Assembly: GCA_033060915.1 (NCBI GenBank)
Contig: CM065387.1
Span: 35,562,501-35,626,500 of the forward strand
DNA: 64,000 nucleotides
Reading direction: 5' to 3'
DNA from: Euryodendron excelsum
Lineage: Eukaryota > Streptophyta > Magnoliopsida > Ericales > Pentaphylacaceae
How positions within the stretch are numbered: position 1 is the stretch's first letter; every line of letters starts with the position of its first letter. Of the stretch, positions 12,154 through 23,000 are shown piece after piece. The notes under the pieces are model-generated. The model made no database searches. It had not been told where the DNA came from and was given only the letters and a program-made list of their open reading frames with translations. The translations under genes and the position numbers were made by a program.

Positions 12154-13913
12154 CGGGGGGGGGTGGATTTGGTTGTTTTAAGAAGACTAAATTCATAATA
12201 TGTAAAAAGAAAAAACCAAACAAAAGGTTCAGTTGAAACCATGAAAAATCCAATTTATCTTTCTTGCCCATGTAATACCTAACTGATCTTATTGACATGA
12301 TAGACTCAAGATATACGAGCTCTCATATTTTGAACTATGAATAATATCTAATAAATTTTGCTATCCATACTTTATGATCATTATGTACTGTGTTTTATTC
12401 TGACAAGATATTCTACAAAAAGAAAACAAACTCAAATTCATAATTAGAACAAAAAATTATGCACTTAAAAGCACCAAAAAAAGAAGAAACAATTTATCTT
12501 CCCTACCCAGATGAAAGCCTACAAAAACATTGTGAACTATGAATGAGATTAACAGACTTTGTTATCCAGGTGAAGACCTATGGCATCATCAGGTATTGTT
12601 GCATCAATCTTTTCTCCCTTTTCCTTTTTTTTTTCTTTTGATAAGTTAGCGTTGTCAAGCTTTAAAGTATTCATCTTTTTTCAGCCTCGTTCCATTCAAC
12701 CTTCTTTCGTCAACCAATTTATGGAATCACCTCTTGGGGACCTTTAAGGTTCAAATGAGCCGTTAGACACAAGGATTTTTCAATTTGAGTGCCTATAGAC
12801 TTTAAGCAAGAAGCGAACTTCGAAGTAACCCTAACCTCCATCTGATTGCAGCAAAAGAGTTAGGAAATTAAATTGTGTAATATGTAGATATTTATGCTTT
12901 GTGTTGTTCTGATTTTTAAAGGAGGATAGAAACACAACATAATTATGAATAATAATCTTATTAGGCCTAGTGCAGAGTTTTCCATCTTTATGGTTGACTA
13001 TCTTCTACTTCATTTTCTTGCATTTCAAATTGTTAAAACTACAGTGATTTTCCCTGCCCACATGAAATTCCACTTACTAAATTGAGCAAGTAATGCCAGA
13101 TTCTGTGTTCAGCAGATGAGAACGCATATGCAAATAGAAGGTACAATCAAAAGTTGAAGTTCTATCTTGCCTGCCTTTTCCTTTGTGAATACGAAAACTC
13201 AACTCAGAGAAACCATAAAGTATTTCTAAGTATGTTGCTGTCTCAACCTTTCTCCATCGAGTATTTCTAAGTATGTGCGTAAAATTTCATTTTCATTTCT
13301 ACATTTTCTCCCACCAACCAGACAGAGCAAATACATTCAAATTCCTACCACCCAGAAATGTACAAACACAAGGAAAATGGATTGAGCTAAAACATCTAAA
13401 AATACAAGGGAAAAAAACTTAGAAAATCAATAGAAGAGAAATTTATAAGGACCCAAGTATTATCATATGAGATTGTGCAAACAAAAACACAAAGTTGGCC
13501 TCAGATAAACAGCCCTGACCTCAATATTCATAAGACCACTAGCATAACCAAGTCAAATAAATTTTTCTACATAAATAGCCCAACCAATCAGCATGTTTTC
13601 AACCCACAAAGTTGTGAACTTTAGGGTTTCAATACTGTTATGCTAGAAAGTTGTCAGAAAAACAAAAACCGAAATTCCATAACTTGCTACGTATATGCAA
13701 TTCATCAAAGTATTAATATGTACCTATATGAAGAGCGCTAAGGCTCTGTTTGTTTGGAAGGAAAATAGTTCCCTAAATATTTTTCCGATTAAAAAAAGAA
13801 TTGGAATTTTTCTCGAAAACATTTTTCCTCATAAACAAACAAATCTTAAATTTCAAAATTTTCTGCGATTTTGCAATGAAAATGAATCAAAGAAAGAGAA
13901 AGAGTGACTTACT
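5955..13913 (-). CDS. Short FAR1/FRS-type DNA-binding protein
   Basis: Probable nuclear DNA-binding protein of the short FAR1-related class (resembling Arabidopsis At3g59470/At2g43280), which lacks the MULE transposase and SWIM domains of full FRS proteins. Coding parts: A of the start codon at 13913; 12048-11477; 6149-5955; 255 aa in total. Residues about 75-176 form the FAR1 DNA-binding domain with a WRKY-GCM1-like CCHH set (C124, C149, H172, H174). Residues 192-255, starting NEHDKIREL, form a charged C-terminal coiled coil. Donors are GTTAGT (11476) and GTAAGT (13912); acceptors end TTCTGCAG and TATTCCAG. The 5.3-kb second intron is unusually long but joins in phase 0 (CCG|AAT). Exon joins are inferred from splice signals plus family resemblance. 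The frame is intact, so the gene is probably functional. Confidence 0.88.
6594..6642 (+). repeat. (GGGGTA)n G-quadruplex-prone tract
   Basis: At least four GGGGTA units in a row pass into GGGGAAGGGGAGGGGG. Runs of four guanines separated by 2-nt loops fit the G-quadruplex rule. It lies about 450 bp upstream (transcript sense) of the last acceptor of the FAR1-type gene; the C-rich strand is the transcript strand. Confidence 0.9.
8740..8935. repeat. Diverged minisatellite in the intron
   Basis: Three to four imperfect copies of a unit containing CCCATACCCGAGTCCATGTA and AGTATCAATAAAG follow one another with irregular spacing of roughly 45-60 bp. No coding meaning. Confidence 0.55.
10537..10600. 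repeat. (AAC)n(AAT)n microsatellite
   Basis: About 14 AAC/CAA triplets are followed by AAT/AAC triplets, inside the long intron of the FAR1-type gene. Confidence 0.95.
12124..12163 (+). repeat. Poly-G tract (about 40 nt)
   Basis: Almost uninterrupted guanines, with single C and T interruptions near the 3' side, lie 70-110 bp upstream (minus sense) of the acceptor of intron 1. Length is likely unstable and sequencing-error prone. Confidence 0.9.
13739..13852. mobile_element. Possible small MITE
   Basis: A left end AGGCTCTGTTTGTTTGGAAG and a right end ATAAACAAACAAATCTTAA are imperfect inverted repeats, with TAA at both sides. The GGCTCTGTTTG end and TAA duplication resemble Tourist-like elements. 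Short and diverged, so tentative. Confidence 0.4.
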
Positions 13914-13990
13914 CAAATTCGCAGCAATTTGGACGATCCGCCTCTGAAGATCACAGGAGAACACAGAGAGATGGTGAGAACTAGACGAAC
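13913..13990 (-). other. 5' leader exon of the FAR1-type gene
   Basis: Upstream of the GTAAGT donor at 13912 lies a leader of about 80 nt on the minus strand ending TTTGA. Joined to the acceptor at 12049 (exon beginning TGGATTTT) it creates the only ATG in frame at the domain's N-terminus. The transcription start was not determined; the upstream limit is approximate. Confidence 0.6.
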
Positions 13991-14115
13991 CAGAGAGATG
14001 TGAGGGTTCAACTCGCCACTAATATGGGCACCAGCTAGCGTAAAATGTCAAGTGGTAATTGGTCAGCTAGAAACAGAAAAGTCAACTGATTCTCTCTGGC
14101 TCTATGCTTCACTGA

Positions 14116-14121
14116 CACGTG
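14116..14121. promoter_or_regulatory. G-box CACGTG upstream of the FAR1-type gene
   Basis: A perfect palindromic CACGTG sits about 200 bp upstream of the split start codon, in the context GACACGTGGTT, the class bound by plant bHLH and bZIP factors. The position is suitable for a proximal promoter element. Function is inferred only. Confidence 0.45.
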
Positions 14122-14349
14122 GTTAATCTACTGAACTTGAACGTACTTGATTGTAGCCCTGAAATGGGTTAACCGTGCGATCCGACATTCTGGATTCAAT
14201 TAGTTCGTGTCCCAATCCGGGTTGAGTTTAAGCCCGAAGGGGAGGCAAAAATCTTCAGGAGCCGGGTTCCCTAACTGACAGGTTTAGGCAATTTGAACCA
14301 ACTTGTTATAAATTTCTAATTATGGAAAATCATTTTAAAAAATAGGACT

Positions 14350-16890
14350 CTAAACCTTGGCTAATTTCCTAATGCATTGGTATTCTTAAATTTATTCTCA
14401 ACCTAAATGCTGATTCAACTTAATTCAGTATTTTAGATTGAACGTGATTTCAAAAAACATTTTTAATAAAAATACTTTTTGAAATGACGTTTTTACATTG
14501 TATTTTTCTTCTAACAAGTAACAAGTAACAAGTAAAAAGGAAAATATGAAGTGTATAAAAATACACCAGCGTAGAAGTGTTTTGTCCCAGTTAAAAACAC
14601 CATTTGAAATAGCATTTTTAACTAGGACAAAAACCCTAGATTGCATCGTTCAAAACCAAAACTCTCCCTCCCTCGCCCTTCATCTGAAGTCAGAACAAGA
14701 GAACTCTCCCTCCCTCTCCCAGATCTCACTCTCACTCATGGGTCTCTCTTAGGCTTACTCTCCCTTCTGTCTCTCTTCATTCAATTGCTCAAGGTCATTA
14801 AGTTGTCTCACTGCAAGCTAATAGAGTGTAGATTCGTCTAGTAGAGCTACCTGAGTTACCATTTCATTGTCAAGGGCATTACATCATTTTATCTAGTCAT
14901 AAAATCTGTGATGCATTAGTTGATTTGCAATAGACATGTAGACAATTGACACAGATTGATACAGATGTGGGGTTTCAGACGACCTTGAAATCTGGAGTTG
15001 AGAATACAAGCATATTGAGTGCTTCTGATTGTACCATACGGAACATACTTGTTTACCTTTATGTCATAGATCGAATTATTTTGATGCATTTATCTTTTAG
15101 CATGTTGTGGCTATATGAATATAACATTACATGCCAAGAAGTTTGGATGGGCTGGGAACGTATTTGGTCACATTGCTTTCTTTGAGAACTTACCACATAA
15201 TCGTGTTGCAATCTGTTAATTCATCTCCATTGGGCTTTACAGGTTCTTGCAGACAAGTTTGGTAACATTGTTCACTTTGGTAACATTATGCAAAGTTTTA
15301 AAATTTAGATTTTTTAAGTTAGGCGAACTCAGCCGTTAGGGTATCGAAATAAGGAGAAAGGGTTCGAGGAGTGCAAAACTTGACGGGAAGCACCGTTGTT
15401 ACACGAGTGACATGTGAGAGTTGACAACATGTCAATCCATGTCCCAATTTAGAAGTTATGCAAACTTTTAGAATTTCAAAACTTAGGGTTTTGGAGTTAG
15501 GCCAACTCAACCGTTGGGGTACCGAAATGAGGAGGAAGGATCCGAGGAGTTCAAAACCTGACGAAAGGCACCGGTTTGACATAAGTGACGTGTGGGAGTT
15601 AACAGCATGTCAATCGGTGTCCCGATTTGAAAGTTATACAAAGTTTTGAAATTTCGAAACTCAAATTTTTAGAGTTAGGCCAACTCAGTTGTTAGGGTAC
15701 CAAAATGGAGAAAAAGGGTCCGAGGAGTGTAAAACTTGACGGGAGGCACCGGTGTGACACGAGTGACGTGTGGGAGTTGACGACATATCAATCGATGTCT
15801 CAGTTTGGAAGTTATGCAAAGTTTTAAAATTTTGAAACTTAGGTTTTCGAAATTTTGCCAACTCTACTATTGGGGTACCAAAATGGGGAGGAAGGGCCCG
15901 GAGGATGCGAAACTTGACGAGAGGCACTAGTGTGACAGGAGTGACGTGTGGGAGTTGACGACACATCAATCGATGTCTCAGTTTGGAAGTTATGCAAAGT
16001 TTTAAAATTTTGAAACTTAGGTTTTCGAAATTTTGCCAACTCTACTATTGGGGTACCAAAATGGGGAGGAAGGGCCCGGAGGATGCGAAATTTGACGAGA
16101 GGCACTAGTGTGACAGGAGTGACGTGTGGGAGTTGACGACACATCAATCGATGTCTCAGTTTGAAAGTTATGCAAAGTTTTAAAATTTTGAAACTTAAGT
16201 TTTTGGAATTTGGCCAACCCAACTATTGGGATACCAAAATGAAGAGGAAGGGTCCAGAGAGTGCAAAACTTGATGGGAGGCATTGGTGTGGCAGGAGTGA
16301 CGTGTGAGAGTTGACGGCATGTCAATCGGAGTCTCGGTTTAAAAGTTATGCAAAGTTTTGAAATTTTAAAACTTAAGTTTTCAGAGTTTGGCCAACTCGG
16401 CTATTGGAGTATCGAAATGGGGAGGAAGGGTCTGGAGAGTACGAAACTTAACAGCAGACACCGGTGTATCATGAGTGACGTGTTGGAGTTGACGGCACAT
16501 CAATCGGAGTAACGATTTAAAAGTCATGCAAGTTAGTTCAACTACTTCACAGATGATAAAAAAGGGGGTTGATTTCCTGATATAAACGCCAATTGAAATG
16601 ACATTTTTTTCCTGGAAACAAACCCCATTTCAATTAGCGTTTTTAGTATAAAAAAAATACTAATTGAAATAGCATTTTTAAGTGGTGTATTTTCGTACAC
16701 TTCTTATTTTCCCTTTTACTTGTTATTTGTTAGAGCAAAATTACAATGTAAAAACGTCATTTCAAAAGGCATTTTTAATAAAAATGTCTTTTGAAATAGC
16801 GCTAAATCTGAGATGCTAAATTAAGTTGAATCAACACAAAGGTTGAAAATAAACTTCAAAATACCTCTGCAAATTAGCCCTAAACTTTCA
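14350..16890. mobile_element. Non-autonomous long-TIR (Mutator-like?) element
   Basis: The segment at 14359-14620 reappears inverted at about 16630-16880. Shared blocks include GATTCAACTTAATT, GAAATGACGTTTTTACATTG and ACAAGTAA...GGAAAATA.GAAGTGTA. The ends start near GGCTAATTT. Between the arms is a CT-rich unique stretch (14640-14790) and a 178-bp tandem array. Long inverted arms without a transposase fit a non-autonomous Mutator-like element, but I could not find a clear 9-bp target duplication, so the class is inferred. It ends about 350 bp upstream of the FAR1-type gene's leader. Confidence 0.65.
15285..16540. repeat. 178-bp tandem array (about 7 copies)
   Basis: The anchor GTTATGCAAAGTTTTAAAAT and variants occur at 15285, 15454, 15633, 15811, 15989, 16167, 16345 and 16523. 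The last five intervals are exactly 178 bp, the earlier ones 169 and 179. Two adjacent units near 15811-16167 are almost identical, indicating recent local duplication. Frames across it give repeated His-Val-Thr rich peptides that are not real proteins. Confidence 0.92.
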
Positions 16891-17588
16891 TTTTATTCAA
16901 TTTTTATGATTTATTCAATGTCATGTCCCTTGTCTCATCTATGCTAGCCCTACTGCTCTTCACCAATGCAAAATTTTCATCATCTCAATCTTAAAATCGC
17001 ATCATGTAACTCATCTCGCTCGCATGCTTTTACCCTCCATCTCTTTCTCTAACTATCGCTCTTGCTTCTTTTTGTTTTTTTTTCCTGTCTTAAACAAACG
17101 AAGTCAAAAATAGTTAATTTTTACGAAACGGAGACCAAATGATCTTTATAATATTTTGTCATATTAAGAGAACTAGAATATTTATTTTATGTTGTTAGGC
17201 GGGGCAAAGTGGAGCAAAAGGAGGGTAACATGAATGTGGTTTAGGGCAAGGGTGAGGGTGAGAGTCAGGGTCAGGGTTGATCAAGACGAGGCACGGGATA
17301 ACTTGGCGAGGGTGGGGATTTTTTCCCATTGTCAAATAATTTTATTTTTATTTTTAGGGGATTTGTCAAAATATTTGAATAGCTAGATTTAATAAATGTA
17401 TAATAGAATTGTAGATAAATACCAATTTAGTCTACTACGCCACCTTTTTTTTTATTTTTATTTCTTGTGGGCAAAACCACCTTTTGTACGATCATGCGCT
17501 ACTAAGTAGTTCAGTGTCTTTCTCTCGTAGATATTTTTCTTCTTTTTTTCAAAATTAGAGTGCATTTGATAGAGAGGTCATTTAAATA
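16891..17588. other. Spacer without a recognised gene
   Basis: AT-rich sequence with a short G-rich stretch of GGTGAGG-like repeats at about 17240-17275. Nothing else recognised. Confidence 0.5.
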
Positions 17589-17604
17589 TATTCTCTTCTA
17601 TAAC

Positions 17605-17847
17605 CTTGAGAGATAGCCCTGCGACGCAGAAGGCGCACTCCTGAGTCGTAAACTTGGATAGGTTGTGTGTTCGAAACTCCGCAGGTGCTTCTCCCCCTCA
17701 AGGCCACCCACTAAGGCTTCGGCCTTGACTAGCCCGACGCACTGTCTTGTGGGTGGTTGCTCGCCCCCAGGTTTACATGCCAGCCACGGTCCAAAGGGCT
17801 TGGGGTTGGGGTGGTTCCTGGGTTACCAAAAAAATAAAAAATAAAAA
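17605..17847 (+). mobile_element. tRNA-derived SINE with candidate target duplications
   Basis: The 243-bp element has a 5' tRNA-like head with a box A-like stretch (TAGCCCTGCGACGCAGAAG) and a box B GTTCGAAACTCC, then a unique body and an A-rich tail. It is flanked by 16-bp direct repeats at 17589-17604 and 17848-17863 (TATTCTCTTCTATAAC versus TACTCTCTTCTACAAC, two mismatches). An internal frame is a by-product. Confidence 0.85.
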
Positions 17848-18115
17848 TACTCTCTTCTACAACTCACAAGTGTGCTGTAATGTCGAGCAACCATGCAATA
17901 ATAGATTTTTGATAACCAAAATCAATTCACGAATAGGCGCTTGAGTTCTTTGAACAATCTCATCTGCTCAATAATTCTTTCTTTTTCACATTTACAAGAA
18001 AGGTTATTATTATTATTCAAAGACCTTGTTTCGCACCCACTTGGACAGGAATGTAACTTAATTTCTTTCGAAACTCTAAATTTTTATCTCTTTTTATTTT
18101 TTAGTTCAATGATCA

Positions 18116-18306
18116 GGAGTGTCCGGGCCATTTTGCATGTACTTTGATTAATCTTTTCTTCGATCCGATCAAAGGCCAGCCATCCATACCGAGACTAGGG
18201 TATTCACAAGAGATAAATCCCTTCCGACTAACTTTTATCTTAAGCATGAGTTGAACCATCGACCTCCCAAATGGAGGCCAAAGGCCCTGGCTAGTTGGCA
18301 TTTTTT
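18116..18306 (-). mobile_element. Second tRNA-derived SINE (antisense)
   Basis: On the minus strand it starts TGCCAACTAGCCAGGGCC (box A-like), has GGTCGATGGTTCAACTC (box B-like) about 35 nt on, and ends in a body reading GTACATGCAAAATGGCC. A diverged copy of the body end is seen on the same strand near 58155-58230. It differs in body sequence from the SINE at 17605. Confidence 0.65.
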
Positions 18307-18484
18307 ATCCCATTTGCTTACCACACAAACTGGCAATAACTTTTGTTTCCCTCTAGAGTTTGGAATTTTATGCTAGAAAAAACACAGTTTGTTGTAGTTG
18401 CCTCTAGTAAGTTCATATTTATCCTAATAATAGACATTCATCCATGTTGGGCCAACTACTATCATCAAATAACTGGACGAGAAG

Positions 18485-18600
18485 GGTTGCCTTAGTGGAA
18501 CAAAGCTCTCCCACCTGCACCATGTGTGGTGAGTTTGAGTTACCTCCCTTTCCTTAAACAGGCTATAGTGGCCTACTCCTTTAAACTTCTAATTAGTGAC
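18485..18600 (+). mobile_element. Possible SINE fragment
   Basis: TTGCCTTAGTGGAACAAAGC followed by GGTGAGTTTGAGTTACC has the spacing of A and B boxes. The body is short and the ends are not defined, so this is weak. Confidence 0.35.
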
Positions 18601-19790
18601 AAAAATATAATAATGAGTTAAAATTAGGTCATTTATATTATTGTTATTATCCATAGAATAGAGAATTGGCTTAGTGGGGTCATTTATGTAACAGATTGGA
18701 GTTTTTTTTTTTCCCTCCCTCTCTTTCGTGTCCCAATCCGGGTTGAGTTATGGATTCAATTTTTCTCCCCTCTTCAAGAGTTTTGGCCTCCAATGTATCA
18801 AAAAAAAATTCCATTAGGGTATAACCATATGAGAATTATACTTTAAGACTTCTTAAGTTCATAAGGGTAGTTTTGTAAATCTAAACCCAAAAGAGGTTCG
18901 AAATTTTTATTGCACATTGGTAAAATTTATATGTTGCAATATTTTTATAGTAAAAATTTCTTTTCTAGTTCTGGCTATGATGTTTCCATGTATAGCACGG
19001 CCCACCTATCAGTATTGAACAGAAATCCAAAATTAAATTGGACTTTAGAAGAGCAAGTTTATCGTGAGATCGATCTCATGGAGCTTCTTATGAGCTCGCC
19101 CTATAATTTTCCTCTAGCTAAGAGTGTCATACTAGAAAAAAAAAATGATAGAAACTCTAGAAAATGGCTCCACACATATCGATTGAACAGTCTATATCAA
19201 ATAAGAACCAATTTGATCCAATAAAAGAGAATGTTGATGTTTAATCATGTTGCTTGACTTGAGCTTATTGAATTTTGAGGTGAAATTTGACCATCAATCC
19301 TCTATTGTCTAGTCCAACAGTAAGGTGTATGTCTTGATTTATACGAAGAATTAATTCTAAAATGAGAGCCTCTAGCATCAACTACGCATGTTGGATGTGT
19401 GCAACTAATGCTAACAAAATTCATCGTAAAATAAGCGGATCATGTTATGTGCAGTTGTTTTTCTTAATCTTTCATATAAAATTTACCATCAAAATAATAT
19501 GATTAAACTAGAGTCTCTCATTTTAAAACAAAAATACATAAGATGACTCTTAGTTACAAAATACCATTGTCATTCCATTGTGATAAAAAAAATTTACTGA
19601 CTTTTTTAATAGAATAACATTTTTTCTCTCAAAGATGAGTTCCATCCTTACAGGTATGCCTGGGGAATACCCCTTTGTATCCCTGTAGCTGTCTTCTTTT
19701 ATATGTTTATTTAACCAAAAATAAAATATAAAATTCCAACCTTCCTTTAACAGGCTGTTATAGCTTCACTTTTACTGTGTTTCAGGGCAT
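18601..19790. other. Spacer upstream of the CRM gene
   Basis: No gene recognised. It holds a short direct repeat of the segment TTCGTGTCCCAATCCGGGTT (about 18726; other copy at about 14203), marking a dispersed repeat. An open frame at 18910-19224 (104 codons) has no family I recognise. Confidence 0.5.
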
Positions 19791-19792
19791 CA

Positions 19793-19846
19793 GCCTAAGC
19801 CCATTGTTTTGGTCTCAATCCAAAGCCTTAAGCCCACTAAATGGAC
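19793..19846 (+). promoter_or_regulatory. Paired AAGCCCA (site II-like) motifs
   Basis: AAGCCCA occurs at about 19797 and 19830, i.e. TGGGCTT on the other strand, 60-110 bp upstream of the CRM ATG. Site II (TGGGCY) pairs are common in promoters of plant genes for organelle and translation functions. Motif seen; function inferred. Confidence 0.45.
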
Positions 19847-19906
19847 GATTCAAGTGTCTGGTCAATCCTCTCTTCTGTATCCCTCTGTTTCTTCAACTCA
19901 CTTCTC

Positions 19907-19993
19907 ATGGCAAATCCTTTGTTTCGCAGCCTCCGTAGAGCCTCTCTCTCTTCACTTCTCAACACTTCCTCCTTCAATCCTCTTGCTTTCAGG

Positions 19994-20037
<44 letters not shown>

Positions 20038-23000
20038 ACAAGCCATCCCCACACTGGCCACCCTTCTCTCACATTTCTATTTGTACTGTATTCCCATCAT
20101 TTTCTTCTCCTTCCAGGTCAATTTTCCACCACCAAAAACCAATTTTCGCACCATTCAGACCTCAAACTCATTTCCTTCCGCCGAATCATTGGTGGGAATT
20201 CAGAAATTTGAGTCACGGTTCAGTCAATCTCGTGATATCCCAAGGAAAGCCCAAGTTCGAGACGCATGAAACTGATCCTCCGAAGAAGCACAAGTGGAAG
20301 ACGAAGAAGAGGTTGAAGCAGCAGAGGAAGAGAGAGAAGGAGAAGAGAAAAGCTGCCAACAAGAGAGACCCCCGACGGCTCAGCGTCAAAGGGAAGAAAA
20401 GTAGGCAGAAGTTCGCGACTCCCGAGGAGCGAATCAAGTCCAAGCTTGAAAAGGTGAGTGTGATTGAATTGTTTTAGTCTTTCAACTTTCTTGTTACACA
20501 TTGGAAGTTCTAATCTCTTTGGTAATTTATTTGATTTATTATTCTTTGCGGTCTCATTGCACTGGTTTGGTCTACTTCAAAATGAAACATTGTGTTTGAA
20601 ACCATAAACATACATGCATATATACACATATAGGAGTTCTCCTTTAGATGGAATGTTTGACAATGAGCATAATAGATGCATTGGCTAGAAGTGTTTTGTA
20701 GGAATTAGTTCTTTACTTATTAGGAAAAGTAACTTAAACTAACTTTTTGGTTGCATTTCTCTTATATTTTATATTTTATATTAATCCAAAATGCTTTTTG
20801 TTTTGTTGTTGTCATTGTCGATGTTGTTGTCGTTGTTCGTATAATGATTTTTCTTACCAAGTGATTCAATAGCTGGGTTTGGTTTTTTAATTGAGGATTT
20901 ATACCATTGCATTTCTTGGGTATAGATATTGACCTCTGATAATCATTTGCAGAGAGAAATTACAAAACAAGTACTACGACTTACAAATTGTAGAAATGGT
21001 TATAGAAGAAAATTTAATTCTTTCGTATAGTTCTGGAATTGTCATTCATGTTTGAAGTTATCCTCTTGATCAAAAGGATATTTATAGTAGTAGAGTTGCT
21101 AACCAAATTTTAGACATGATAACTTTACTCGTGGAAGGATTTATGTTTGGAGACTCATTTAGGGCTAAGCCAACCAACATTAAATTGATGAAACAAGTAA
21201 GCAGTCATACATTAACAATCATTACATTTAAAGTCTTAATTCAGCCTTGAGCTTCATTCTTCATGCATATTCTTCCTGTTAGCCTTGACGGGGATGTATT
21301 GTATGCAAAAGTTTTGAAAAAGGACTTTATGAAAACTAATGTAAATATCTCCTTTTTTCCCTCAACAAACATATACACGAGAAAAAATCCAATTGAATTG
21401 TAAATAGAGAGAACCTTGCCATTATTTCCATGGATGACTCTTTTCATGTCATAAAGGAAATAGATGTCATAACACATTATTCGTGTTTCTTATTGTTGAA
21501 TAGTGAATTGCATAGCAAGTGCTTGAAGTCATATTGGTCTCACCTATAAGATACTTAATTCATGATCATTGAATGATATACTGCATGATGCTTCAATTAC
21601 GGTGCAAATTGTTAATATGGTTCTTTCATTCTGCCCTTCTGCTAATCCAACCCTTCTCACACTTTAGTCGAATTATCAAAATCGTTGTGTTCTTGCAAGT
21701 AGTATTTATACCACAGCTGTTGGAATCGCAAGTATTGCAATTGACAATTGCAAGTTTCTAGAAAACTGGAAAATGAATAAAAAGCTTTATAACCACAAAA
21801 TGGTAGACTTGAACATTCTCTAGGATAACCTTTCTTTTGGTAATTGGATTGGTCACTGCATTGAGTATTTTCTAGACCATGGACGTGAATGTTATGTTAA
21901 ACCAGTCATTGGCACTTTGCAACTCTAAAACTTGGAACTTTCTTGGGTACCAACATCATGAGAACATTTTAGGGATGAGGTACTTAGCTAGTTAACTTCC
22001 TTATCTGCTGGCTAGCTTGGTTTCCATTTCATTGAGGGAGAGTAGAAGTGAATTCCATGGCATTTACAATGACTTTCAAGTGACTAAATTCAGCCTTGCA
22101 ATCCCTCTGTTGGCACATTTATATTATTAGCTTGGTATATTTGATAACATGGTAAAAGTCGGAAAGCAGCTTGTGCTAGCCCCCTTATGTATCTCTACAC
22201 ACGGACAGCTATGCTGTGTGACAGATTCGGGTGCGGGTGTTGGGAGTGGGAATGTGTCTAACTGTCAGATTCATCTAATTATCATGTCAAATGACACCAG
22301 GACACTCCTAGATTTCATATTTCTTAAATATTTCTTGTATTCTTTTTGGCTAAAATGGTATTTACAAATTAAAATAGAGAACCTAATGTATAAAATGGAA
22401 GTCTTGTGCATAGTTTATACTAAACTCGATTATTTCTACATAATTGTTAAGTGCATGTCCAATACCCTTACCAAAGGTTGAGTGTCAAGTGTCAAGTGTC
22501 TGACACAATTACTTCACAAATTTAGAAGTGTATGAAACATAGTTGTTGTGCACTCCGAGTTTATCCTAAGTTGCATTTTCCTTATGCGGCACTTGCTATT
22601 CTCATTTTGCTTCATCTTGGAGTTTTGACTTATCCAGTCTTTTGGAAAGCAATACCTGATCCTAAGTTCCATGTTGATCCTTTGGTAGTGGGTAACTTTG
22701 CCACCACCTCTTCTATCAATCACTCGCCAGAAACTTGGTTATACAAATTTCATGCCCTAGTAGACCTGCTATTTCTACACAAATTTCTTGTGTTAAATAT
22801 AACTCCATTTATTACTTGAGGGGACTCATTGCTCCCTTAACTTGAAAGAACTTAATTGTAAATGATTTCCCAACCTATTTATCAGTTGAGATCCCATGTT
22901 TATTTATTCAATTTTTTTTTAGCTATAGTTGAAAACCTTTTATTAAGGCAAAAAAACAAAAGTAAAATATATACAAAATGTAAATACTCCTTTCATTGAT

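Larger units (their letters stand above)
12049..13912 (-). other. Intron 1 of the FAR1-type gene (1.86 kb)
   Basis: The intron interrupts the start codon. It contains a near-homopolymer G run at 12124-12162 and a MITE-like segment at about 13739-13850. No other feature was recognised. Confidence 0.65.

Noticed and set aside
15319..16325. Minus-strand frames with repeated HVTPVT peptides
   Set aside because: Frames through the 178-bp array, not a protein-coding gene.
18910..19224. 104-codon open frame
   Set aside because: I considered an organelle-derived insertion because of its composition but recognise no family; there is no splice or promoter support.
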